This document shows positions 22,898 to 32,000 of a DNA stretch of 37,469 nt, piece after piece. Under the pieces are notes generated by a model, which was given only the letters and a program-made list of their open reading frames with translations, did not search any database and had not been told where the DNA came from. The translations under genes were made by a program, and so were the position numbers. The stretch lies in contig JAIOPD010000002.1 in NCBI GenBank assembly GCA_021414115.1, positions 1-37,469 on the forward strand, written 5' to 3'. The stretch's first letter is position 1. Every line of letters begins with the position of its first letter. Source of the DNA: Planctomycetia bacterium (GTDB lineage: Bacteria > Planctomycetota > Planctomycetia > Pirellulales > UBA1268).

Positions 22898-25555
22898 CTA
22901 GTCGGACGCCGGTTCCCTGTCGGGGATGACGATGGGAATGCTGTAATCCGTGCCAGACTCTGAGGTGGCCGTCGCCGTAACCTCCTTGATTCGGGCTTTA
23001 ATCGGCTGGAGGTAGACAGCCGCTTTTGCCACGGCTTCGACGAAGTTTTCCGCGTCCTTAGAGGCTTTCCCTCGGCACTTTGCCTCCTGCCCTGAGACTT
23101 CTTCGGCCTTTTTATTAAGCTTAGTTTTCATAAGCTCGTGACTCGTCTTATAACTCATTCGCTCCTCGGGAGTCTTCGGCATGGTAAATGGATTACCACC
23201 TTGTTGTTGAAGACTTTGCAACTCGCTTGCCAGGCGAGCGTACGTCCGCCTCAGATCCGCAGTCACTGGGTCACGCTTCTCATAACCCAGTGCGTCTGCA
23301 ACGTTCTTCTCAAGGGCTTCACGAGCTTGTGGACTGTCGTTGTCGCGAAGCATCCGAAACCTGTCCTTTGTCAACATTTTCTTAAGAACTATCGACTCAA
23401 TTCCAGAAGGTTTCTGTCCGCACTCAAACCCGCCAGGAGTGAATGCCACCGTAAAGGCGTATTGGATTGCCTCGATGCATTCCTGAAAATCCCCTTTTTC
23501 GTCAATGGTGTGATAACGAACCTCCAGACCGGCCGGATGCGGCTTGATAAGCAACAGTTCTTTTTGTATTTCTTCGTGGCTCAATATGACCGGTTCATCG
23601 AAAGCGGGGTGCTTGAGTTCCACTTTCCAGGACAGCCGCTGGTTTTTTTTAGCACCACCTACGTCTTGAGTCTGCTTTATGAGGCCTGACATTCGCCCTG
23701 CTAAGGATTCTTTGATCGGAATCGAAAATGGGTCGTTTTCCTCTAGCGGATCCAAGAGATACGGCTCTGGCGTGCTGACAGGCTGAGCAAGTCGAATCTC
23801 ACGACGCGTCGCGAGGTTGCCAGCCCCCCCCGGGCCACGTGTCGATAGGACAAGAAGCGAGTTCTGTAAACGCGGGAACAGCCAATGCTTTGGGCCCTGC
23901 AGCGGAAGCTCAAGGAAAAGTTTTCCGTTCCGGGCGATGATCCGGCCGGCTGAAACCTCATCAGTCCGCGTCCCCTTGGATTTGTCAAAGATTGTTCCGA
24001 CAATGTGCCAAGTAGGCTTTGCGCCGATGACCCTCGGCCGATCTTCATCGTTATAAGGACTTACCAGTTCAAGAACGGGCGAGATCAGGTTGTCTACGTC
24101 GAAGGCATCGCAGAGTTCAATAGCCCTGCCCATCGGGGCCTGCTCAGGAGTTAAATCGGATTTGCGCTCTGAGCCGATCAAAGATACCGTCGTGCGTGGT
24201 TTCGCCTCGAGTGCCTCTATGGCCTTCTTCTGCTTGTCTTTTTCTTCCTGGTCCTTAGCCCGCATAGCCTCAGCCTTATCAGCCTCGGCGAGCCGCTCAG
24301 CCTCGGCTAGCCGCTCCGCGTCCGCGGCTTTCTTGGTCTGGCGAGCCTCAGCATCCCGCTTCTCTTCTTCTGCCAACCGTTCCGCCCGCGCTTCTTCCTC
24401 ACGCTTCTTTTCATCTGCCAACCGTTTCGCTCGCGTTTCTTCCTCACGCTTCGAACGCAGCGCGTGATCCGGCGATGTCTCAGCGCCGGGGCCCCAACAG
24501 TAAGATCGGACAGCAAGAGTCGCCGCACTAACCCCCAGAAGCGCTAGCATGCACAGTAGGACCGCCGGCAGGAGCCATCGTTGCGTGCCCGGCGTACTGT
24601 TCGCCGCGCGAGTGGCAACGGCGGCGCCGGTTCGTCGCCGTCGCTTCTCACTGATCTCCCTGAGCCGCGCACGGAGCGCAGCGTCGTCTTGGCTTGCGGG
24701 AGATACGTGTTCGCTTTCACCAGAAGGTACGGAATGAATCTCACGGAATGGTGCCCCTCCGCGCGCGAGTCTGGCCAGGTCGTGATCCGGGGCACGACTG
24801 CCGCTGTCACGAATCTTCCCGAGAACCAGTCGGAGTTCGTTGGTGGGCTCGTAGTTTCCGACGAGACCGAGTTCCGGGCGGACGGCCCGCCAATGCGCCG
24901 GGAAGGGCTCGATCTCACACGTGTTGAAGGTCACCTGCCAGCGGACGCTCGCCGGCAGCAGGCGAAGGGCTTCCGTGAAGAGCTCCAGAACGTTGACAGC
25001 GTCACCCGCCCAGATCAGGGCTCGGCGGCCGTCGAGAAATGATTGTGCAAGTTCCCCGGCCCACCCGGCATCGCCTGTGGCCTTTTCCCACGCAGGGCAT
25101 CGAGCCAGGACCCGCTTGGCTTCGGGGTCGGCGGGATCATGCGCAAGGATCGCGACCTCCTCGGCAAGCGGCACGGCACGCGGCTCGCCAGTCCACTGCC
25201 GCAGCCACGGAAACGCACTGGCCGCCAAGGCCGGACCGCCCGGGAGACCGGGAGTCTCCGCCGAATCGATCGCGATCAGTTCGGCGAGATGGTTTGAGCG
25301 CCCCGTGGAACTACCGCCTGCGTCGCGGACCGATCCGAGGATGTGGATCGTTCGGTCGCCAACACGCTCGATCCGGTGAAAGAGCACGTGGGGATTACGC
25401 GGATCACCGAACGGGAAGGGATGAGGATACGCAGCCCGTCCGGCGAGTCGTTCGGCGACCGACGGCTGCATCCCGTGCGTGCGCAGAACGGTCTGAAAAC
25501 CTGCGCCCCCGTCGAGGCCCCGTGGCACGCTGGTGATGACGACTCGGCCAAGCAT
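22898..25555 (-). CDS. GTPase-associated protein 1 (GAP1)-like membrane protein
   Basis: An 885-residue protein. The N-terminus, VVITSVPRGLDGGAGFQTVL followed by RTHGMQPSVAERLAGRAAY, matches my recollection of the N-terminal domain (type 2) of GTPase-associated protein 1. A middle domain (about residues 110-290) follows, with a WAGDAVNVLELFTEALRLLP segment and FNTCEIEP, as in the GAP1 middle domain. GAP1 proteins are typically encoded beside predicted double-GTPases in proposed NTP-dependent conflict systems. Here a membrane helix (about 326-349, RWLLPAVLLCMLALLGVSAATLAV) is inserted after the GAP1 part, followed by a highly charged, TolA-like Glu/Lys/Arg/Ala coiled coil (about 367-452) and a 430-residue C-terminal domain I do not recognise. 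The base composition becomes more AT-rich across that C-terminal half. The GTPase gene lies 12 bases upstream in the operon. Confidence 0.72.
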   Translation of the reverse strand: MLGRVVITSVPRGLDGGAGFQTVLRTHGMQPSVAERLAGRAAYPHPFPFGDPRNPHVLFHRIERVGDRTIHILGSVRDAGGSSTGRSNHLAELIAIDSAETPGLPGGPALAASAFPWLRQWTGEPRAVPLAEEVAILAHDPADPEAKRVLARCPAWEKATGDAGWAGELAQSFLDGRRALIWAGDAVNVLELFTEALRLLPASVRWQVTFNTCEIEPFPAHWRAVRPELGLVGNYEPTNELRLVLGKIRDSGSRAPDHDLARLARGGAPFREIHSVPSGESEHVSPASQDDAALRARLREISEKRRRRTGAAVATRAANSTPGTQRWLLPAVLLCMLALLGVSAATLAVRSYCWGPGAETSPDHALRSKREEETRAKRLADEKKREEEARAERLAEEEKRDAEARQTKKAADAERLAEAERLAEADKAEAMRAKDQEEKDKQKKAIEALEAKPRTTVSLIGSERKSDLTPEQAPMGRAIELCDAFDVDNLISPVLELVSPYNDEDRPRVIGAKPTWHIVGTIFDKSKGTRTDEVSAGRIIARNGKLFLELPLQGPKHWLFPRLQNSLLVLSTRGPGGAGNLATRREIRLAQPVSTPEPYLLDPLEENDPFSIPIKESLAGRMSGLIKQTQDVGGAKKNQRLSWKVELKHPAFDEPVILSHEEIQKELLLIKPHPAGLEVRYHTIDEKGDFQECIEAIQYAFTVAFTPGGFECGQKPSGIESIVLKKMLTKDRFRMLRDNDSPQAREALEKNVADALGYEKRDPVTADLRRTYARLASELQSLQQQGGNPFTMPKTPEERMSYKTSHELMKTKLNKKAEEVSGQEAKCRGKASKDAENFVEAVAKAAVYLQPIKARIKEVTATATSESGTDYSIPIVIPDREPASD

Positions 25556-25567
25556 GCTTATCCACCC

Positions 25568-26875
25568 TCAAGCAGAGGTGCCCCTCACGGAGGCGACGGG
25601 CACGACGCCAGACGTGAGTTCTTGGAGAATCCAGAGTAAGGGTACTTCCGCCCAGATCGGGCGGATCGAGCCCCGACGAAACTTGTAGCACGGATTGCCG
25701 TCCGCGGATTGTTCAACCATCGTGGGGCTGCAGCCCGTAGCGCTCGTGGGGATGTAGCAGACCCTGCGGCTGAACCGCTCGGCCGTGCTCACGATCAACG
25801 GGCAGAGCGTCAGCAATAACTCCCGGATCTTGGTGGAAACCCGCTCCACTTCGTCGACCCTGAAGCCTTGAATCACGGAGAAATCGCCTTCGCGACCCGT
25901 GGCGAACGATGGCAACTCACCCTTGACGAGATGCCGCCACGCGTCGAACTTGGCCACCATCACCACCAGCGGCGTGTCGAGGGGGGCGGCGATTTCGCGG
26001 CCGAGCCATTTTTTCACATTCTGGTCGGCCGTGGCGAGAATCACGGCCTGCGGCTCGTTCTCCTTGTTCTTCACCGCCTCCTCGAACTGCGGATCGGACG
26101 ACGCGACGCGGCAACGCTCGATAAACGCTGGTTCACGAGTGGGGTCGAAGACGAATAGCATCGCCGATGATCGTGCGAGGTGCTCCGTCTCCGGCCTGTT
26201 TGGCTTCGCCCATTGCGGGGCGAAATGCTCGCCGGAGTTGTCGTAGAGGCAAATCGTCCGCATGTAGCGCACCGGATCCTTCGCGTTGGGATGGCGACCG
26301 GTCGGGGCGACTTGGAAGTACATTGGCCGGGGATAGCGTCGAAGGTCGCCCGCATATTCCACTTCCTGATAGTGCTTGTGCCCGCTTGGCTGCGTGGCCG
26401 GAATATCGACAAGGGCATCGGGATCGGGGTTGTTGAAAAGTTTGTTCTCGTAGTCGCGGATCACTGCATTGGAGGCGGAATGCGGCTCGGTGACGCCCAG
26501 GCCAAATCGCTGTGGGAACGAGGAGTTGAGTTGCCGACCAAGCGCCGACAGGAAGTAGGACTTGCCAGAGCTGACGCGGCCGAAGATCGACAGGAACAAC
26601 GTGTCTCGCCGCTCGAACATGACGCGAGGCACAAGCAGGCGGCAGTTCGGGCAGGCGAGATCGAACGATGACGTATCTTTTTCATCAAGGGCGGCGCATT
26701 CTGGCGTGAACCTCGTGGGTACGAAGCGAAGGTGCTCCTGATCGTTCGTGAGCCTGGGGTCGCCCATGAGGTCCCCATGCCCGGCGATGGCGAGTGCATC
26801 CTCGGGGGGGAACTTCTGCCAACAGTTGGGGCAGGTGACTTCATTGAGGAGTTCGATGCCGGTTGGTGTGGCCAT
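25568..26875 (-). CDS. Zinc-ribbon P-loop GTPase, double-GTPase (DO-GTPase2) type
   Basis: A 435-residue predicted GTPase. Two Cys pairs, Cys15/Cys18 (CPNCWQKF) and Cys75/Cys78 (CPNCRLL), form a zinc ribbon split by a 56-residue insert. The P-loop GRVSSGKS is at residues 99-106, a DxxG-type switch appears as LYDNSGEHF (Asp212, Gly215), and a base-recognition motif of the AKFD type (308-311) replaces NKxD. This order and the C-terminal CYIPTSATGC segment match the double-GTPase 2 family that usually accompanies GAP1. No membrane segment is present, so it should be cytoplasmic and recruited by its partners. It probably provides the nucleotide-dependent switch of the whole locus. The biochemical activity is inferred from motifs; the family name is from memory of the domain organisation. 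Confidence 0.8.
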   Translation of the reverse strand: MATPTGIELLNEVTCPNCWQKFPPEDALAIAGHGDLMGDPRLTNDQEHLRFVPTRFTPECAALDEKDTSSFDLACPNCRLLVPRVMFERRDTLFLSIFGRVSSGKSYFLSALGRQLNSSFPQRFGLGVTEPHSASNAVIRDYENKLFNNPDPDALVDIPATQPSGHKHYQEVEYAGDLRRYPRPMYFQVAPTGRHPNAKDPVRYMRTICLYDNSGEHFAPQWAKPNRPETEHLARSSAMLFVFDPTREPAFIERCRVASSDPQFEEAVKNKENEPQAVILATADQNVKKWLGREIAAPLDTPLVVMVAKFDAWRHLVKGELPSFATGREGDFSVIQGFRVDEVERVSTKIRELLLTLCPLIVSTAERFSRRVCYIPTSATGCSPTMVEQSADGNPCYKFRRGSIRPIWAEVPLLWILQELTSGVVPVASVRGTSA

Positions 26876-26896
26876 GTTGAAGAAACGCTCCGGAAG

Positions 26897-27667
26897 TCAT
26901 TCCAAATACGAGGGCGTTGCTCGAGGTATGGGTTTGCGACTCTGGCGTTCTGCAAGATCCTGCAGAATCGTTTTGGCGCTGGCCAAGACGTGCTTGCAGG
27001 CGTCGTCAGACGTCGCGTGCGGCTCAACCGCTTCGAAGGCCTGAATGGCGTCAGCGTACGCGTTCCCCAGATCGCCGGCGGATCGATGCGAGGCGGCCCG
27101 CTTCAGGTGCCGCTCGGCGACCGCCGCCGCCGTGGCGGCGTCATAACGCGGCTTGGGCCGCGGCCGCCCTGGGAGAGCGGCTGGTGGCTGCGAAGGGTCG
27201 GTACCGATCCCGGCGGCCTCGCCCGTCTGGCTGCGCGCCACGGCCGCCCCCCCGTCCTGGTTCCCGCCGCCGGCGACGCCGCCTGCGCTGTCGCCGCTCG
27301 ATCCATCCGGCCCCGATCCCTCGCCGCCCTCGCCTGACCCCGTGCCAGCGCCCTTGGAGCCCTCGCCATCGCCTTGGCCCTGCCCGTCCGTTGAACCGTC
27401 TCCAGAGCCATTGCCGGAACCGGCGCCGTTGCCGTCGCCTGCTTTCGAGGCATTACCAACGTTGGCTCCGCCTCGCTGGGTCGGCTCGGGAACGTTGGTG
27501 CCTCGCAGTCCGGAGTCCCATTCCGGCCGCCGAGTGCAGCTGAACCCACCAAGAACGGCCACAGAAAAAAAAACGATCGCGGTCGTCAGGAGCACGGCCA
27601 ATCGCTGCCAAAGGAGAGCGTTTTTCCCACCCCGCGAGACGGCGGCGTTGGTACGGTGTGGAGCCAT
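26897..27667 (-). CDS. Membrane-anchored Gly/Ser-rich linker protein
   Basis: A 256-residue protein with one N-terminal hydrophobic segment (residues 21-41, LAVLLTTAIVFFSVAVLGGF) ending near a Cys (GFSC). This could be a lipoprotein site, though the residues before the Cys are not a canonical lipobox; otherwise it is a signal anchor. Residues 50-150 are low-complexity Gly/Ser/Asp (GAGSGNGSGDGSTDGQGQGD), an extended flexible linker likely outside the inner membrane. The C-terminal 90 residues are helical with a TPR-like repeat (AAVAERHLKRAASHRSAGDL, GNAYADAIQAFEAVEP). The overall design suggests a tethered helical module reaching across the periplasm. It begins 97 bases after the toroid-protein gene and ends 22 bases before the GTPase gene. 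I do not recognise a specific family. Confidence 0.7.
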   Translation of the reverse strand: MAPHRTNAAVSRGGKNALLWQRLAVLLTTAIVFFSVAVLGGFSCTRRPEWDSGLRGTNVPEPTQRGGANVGNASKAGDGNGAGSGNGSGDGSTDGQGQGDGEGSKGAGTGSGEGGEGSGPDGSSGDSAGGVAGGGNQDGGAAVARSQTGEAAGIGTDPSQPPAALPGRPRPKPRYDAATAAAVAERHLKRAASHRSAGDLGNAYADAIQAFEAVEPHATSDDACKHVLASAKTILQDLAERQSRKPIPRATPSYLE

Positions 27668-27763
27668 GACTCAGTTCCGAAGGGTGCAAGTTGTGCAAGC
27701 GGCCGGACCGGTTCGTTGACCCGTTGGATCAGGCAGGCAAGTTCTTCAGACCTACCGGGTTCT

Positions 27764-29077
27764 TCAGAAAGGGTCGAGGATTCCAGGGCCTGGAGCCGGT
27801 TTAGGCGGCGGATTCTGAGCGGGCGTTGGACGACGTTTCCCGGGGTCTGCAGTCGGAGCGACTGCCGGTGGCGCCGTGGCGCCATCCATGGGTCGCCCAA
27901 TGACCGGCGTGCCGCCACCAAGCCCGGGTGGGGACTCGCCGACTCCGCCGCCGCTGCCGATCGCGGCCGTGAGGTCCGCGGCAACATTGGCTCGGCTGAG
28001 GAAGAGGATGCCGAAGCTCGTGCCGACCGCCTGGGCGAACGGCCAGTTCTTTGTGCTACTGGTGCCCTGCCATTCGCCATTTGGCGATTGCCCGGCCAAC
28101 AACCGCTGGCTTCCCCACCGATACCAGTCCACACCGCCGATATCCTTCAAGTCGTAGATCACGGCAACGCGTTCCAGGGACCAGAAAAAGTAGAGGTCCG
28201 AGTTAATGCCGGCGGACCTGTCCTTGTTGGCGTTTTTCAGTTCGATCCCGAGAGCCTCCAGCGCCCGCTTCGCGATCGGGTCGTTGGCAGCCACCAGACC
28301 ACGGCGCCCCCCGTCTTCTGGGGCAGTGCGACGTCCGTTCGCGCCCTTCGGGATCGCAATACCGACGAGTCCGGCGCACGTCATCGTCGGTGTTGCACCG
28401 AACCCCGGCGAATACCCCCAACCGCCCAGGGATTGGTCGAAGGAACCGCGGAAATATTGATCGAGTCTTTGCAGCAAGACGTCGTTGCCAACTCCGTGCC
28501 GACGACTCACCCATGATGCAAGGGCGGCGAACTGGGTATTGGAGTTGTCGCCCCCATGGCCTCCGCCGCGTTGCAAAGAATACGTCCATGCGCCATTTCC
28601 GCCCTGGCCGCCAGCGAGCCGCTGTCCGAGCTGGCCCAGCAGGTCGGAGTCCCGCGGCAGCCCTAAGCGGTCGAGAAACATGATCGCCAGCGAAATGTCG
28701 TAAGTGCTCCAATCATCCGCCGCCCGCTCACGGACCGCCGTTGCGGCCGCGAGGACCGCTGGTTCGTTGGCTGGCTTCCCCCCAGCCAGGAGAGCCATGC
28801 CAGCGAGCGAAGTCTCGCCGAGTTCATGGCCCACCACGCTGTTCCAGGTCCCGTTCGGGGCCTGCGCCTGGATCAAATAGACCGACGCCCGGTCGATCGC
28901 CTGACGCACGCGATCATCTGCAGCGGCGTGTGCTGCAACCCACGCCGTGATGAGGAGCACGGTTATCCCTGCTGCGCTGATACGCAAGACACCACGGCAG
29001 TGAACACGCCGGAGCCAATGACTGCATCGATATCGGCTCAAAGCACGATGAGAAACCAAAGCACCCTTACTTCGCAA
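27764..29077 (-). CDS. Secreted alpha/alpha-toroid protein (prenyltransferase/squalene oxidase repeat)
   Basis: A 437-residue exported protein with repeats of the squalene-oxidase/prenyltransferase type. The repeat pattern AIDRASVYLIQAQAPNGTWN, the GGWGYSPG segment and AGQSPNGEWQGT mark an alpha/alpha barrel. The DxDD motif of class II terpene cyclases is not evident, so it is probably a binding or scaffold toroid as seen in many planctomycete proteins rather than a hopanoid enzyme. The signal segment is ISAAGITVLLITAWVAAHAA. The start is uncertain: TTG 29077 overlaps the previous stop by 11 bases and has GAGGA 11 bases upstream, whereas a TTG at 28987 would place the signal peptide at the very N-terminus. 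The C-terminus is a Pro/Gly-rich tail of 60 residues. A periplasmic sensing or docking role is a guess. Confidence 0.8.
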   Translation of the reverse strand: MRSKGALVSHRALSRYRCSHWLRRVHCRGVLRISAAGITVLLITAWVAAHAAADDRVRQAIDRASVYLIQAQAPNGTWNSVVGHELGETSLAGMALLAGGKPANEPAVLAAATAVRERAADDWSTYDISLAIMFLDRLGLPRDSDLLGQLGQRLAGGQGGNGAWTYSLQRGGGHGGDNSNTQFAALASWVSRRHGVGNDVLLQRLDQYFRGSFDQSLGGWGYSPGFGATPTMTCAGLVGIAIPKGANGRRTAPEDGGRRGLVAANDPIAKRALEALGIELKNANKDRSAGINSDLYFFWSLERVAVIYDLKDIGGVDWYRWGSQRLLAGQSPNGEWQGTSSTKNWPFAQAVGTSFGILFLSRANVAADLTAAIGSGGGVGESPPGLGGGTPVIGRPMDGATAPPAVAPTADPGKRRPTPAQNPPPKPAPGPGILDPF

Positions 29078-32000
29078 GGTTCACAATGTCCTCATCAACG
29101 GTGGCATTAAGCTTGAGCTTATTAAAAAAGTGGCTGACTTCGTCTTCACGGAGCGGAATCCAGCGATCGCCCTCGACTGCCTCTCCTCTAAGTTTCTTGA
29201 TTTCCTCCGCCGTGAGATCTTTAAACAACTCAGGAGATGTTATGGCCTGCACTACAAGCCAGTTGGGCACAGCTCCGTAAATGTACGTGTAATCCGCGAG
29301 AAAATACCTGCCCGCGAAATCCGCGGAACTGAGTTGCACCGCGTGGTCCTGTATGGCCTCCATGTGGCGCTCCAGGATGCGACATTCGTTGGCGGCATGC
29401 GGCCCGTACTGCCCGGCAGAAAACCATTCCCGCTGTAAATGGACGAGTTGCGGCGTCATGTAGGCACCGAGGCCGCTTCTGATGACCTTGACCCCTGGGA
29501 CCTCATCGAAAATCGCATAGCCGCCAATAATCGCAGATAACGCATTGAGTTTTTTCGTCAGTTTGCCTTGGGCCTCGCCAGCCTGCTCAGCCCTCGCCAA
29601 AAGAATATCCGCGAGTTTCATAAACGCGGCCCGCGAGTTGGACTTTTCGCCCTCGTCGAGCCAATACCACGCGAGCAGAAAACATGCCTTTTCGGCGATC
29701 GGCGACTCAAAGGCTTCCTTATCATTCAGCCCGCACCATTTGCCAATCTCTGAAGCCGACGTGTCGACCAGCATGCCCTTAAATGGCAACGTAAATCCAT
29801 CGTCGCGATCATATGTTCGCGGACAAAACTGAACTGGGTGAATCGTGTATTCCTCGCGTTTTCCGCGTGTTCGAAGCGCAAAGACCTCCCCCTTCGGCAG
29901 CAATGCTTGCCGATAACGGAGCCATGTGTCGAAATCCAAAGCCTCTGCTTCGTCGATTCGCTCCAGCGCGCGATCGAATAACCGCTCATGCTCGGGGCTG
30001 ATTCGGCTTCCATCGACAAGATCGCGCTGATTTTGCAAACGCTGCAAATAAGCATTGATCTCGCCGATCGCTTCAGTCACGCCCTTCTTCTTGGCGGGAT
30101 CACTCTCAGGATACACCCGCCATGGCGGCTCAGTGCAGTGCTTTGCGACTGCCCGTTCGGCCGTCGCCGCCGATTCGTGAAAGCTGGACAAAGCCTTATT
30201 GACGCTGTCACTTGTCCGCAGTCCGTAGCTCTCGATGATCGTTCGAACAATCTTTGCGGTCGGTTGCAGGAGATACTTCTCGTCATCGGCCACTCGCCGC
30301 CAGACAAAATAGGCGGAACTCTTGAGGCCAGCCGCGTTCAACACACCCGCCAACTCCATCTGCGCTGTGACCACCATTTGCTGCGCACGAATCACCTTCT
30401 CAACGCCGACCCCGAACGCCTGTGCCTCATCAGCGGTTACGACTCTACTAAACAGGTCGTGTCCCTGCCGTCGACGCTGCGGCAGGAACATCTGCTCCAA
30501 TACGTCGTTGTAATGCGTTACCGCCTTATGATAAAGGCGGGCCTTTGCAAAATATCTTGCCGTCTCAAGCTGAGTAGCAAGAACTGGCTCCGATTTCGCA
30601 ACCCATTCCTCTTGCTTTGAATTAAATGCCGTGTCGATCTTCCCCTTAAGATCCCCGATCTGCTCCGTCAACGAAGGACTTGAGCCCGCTGCCTTGGAAA
30701 GTTCTGCCAAAGCGTCATACAACATCGGGTATAACTGCAACTCATAGGTAGAAACCGCAAAGGACTTTACCACGCCAACATAGGCATTGTGTAGTGAAAC
30801 AAGTGTATCGGACTGTGATTTGTCTTCGTTGGTGCTCCAGGCGGGAACGGGCCGCAACAGGTTTTCATTACCGGCATTTAAGAGCGATACCGCCTCGCCA
30901 ATTGACCTATTGAAGTCCTTGAGCTTTTTGATCTTCGCGCCAATCTCATCGGAGCTGTCCGCATTGATATCCGATGGGTTTGCGAGCTCTTTTTCGGCAT
31001 CAGCGCGAATTATGCCGACAACAGGAACCGCTGGGTGGTACCGAATAAGTTTATTGAAATGTTCCTTAACTATATTTTCTTTGATTTGCTTATAGTCTTT
31101 CATTGAGTAAATCTGAGTAGTATTAATGCGCCCAACGCCGTCCTGCGCGCGAAAGTCAAACGGAGGCGAGTCGTCAGCTGTGGATGCCGCGGAATTCGTT
31201 GTGCCTGAAACAATGTCTTGGTCTTCACTGAAGCGGCGACTTGTGATCCAGTTTCCGCGTTGGTCGCGCAGATACCGAAACCCATAAACACCATACAACC
31301 GGTTCATCTCGCTTGAAAGAAAAGGCGCGCCTTGCCAACCTGCTTCTGAAAGCATCGCCTTCTGCGCCGAATCACTATCGATTCCAGTCGAGATCATTTT
31401 CGACCTAAGCCTCTGCATGAATCGGGACGGGATATGCTTGGGCTTTTCGATGCAGGTCTGGATTTCGTTGTAGGACTCCGATTCGGTATATCCGGCGTCT
31501 GAGAGAAGCTGGAAGAAAGCCGCGCCCATCCGCCCTCCCTTGAGTAGGTTTTTGGGGACCGAATGAAAGTGCAGCGGCATCGCTACGGTTGCGCCAGGGT
31601 AGTTAATGGTGCAACGCGGCGCGCCTTCGCCCTCATTCAACTCAAAAACCAACCGCTTCCCGTCCTCCAACTGAAGGTAAGGGGATGGTGTATTTTCGGC
31701 GAAGAACTTTGGCATGGTCTCGGCGTTGTCACCGTCAGAAACAATGACCAACGGGTTGAGAACCTGAGTAAACGTCCCTGACGCCGATGGCAGCTCCCAC
31801 CCGCGATCCCTCATCAGTTCAACAAGGGGATGTTTTGTAGCGTCGCGCACGCTCGCCAACGTTTGTAAGACACCGGCAACTCCCGGTGTTGTTTTTACGT
31901 CGTTTGGATCATACGCGCGAGTCGACAATAGCTTTTTTATGGCATACACATCGTTCCTCACAGGATGGTATCGAAGGCGGGCAAACTGAGAGGCGTCTCT

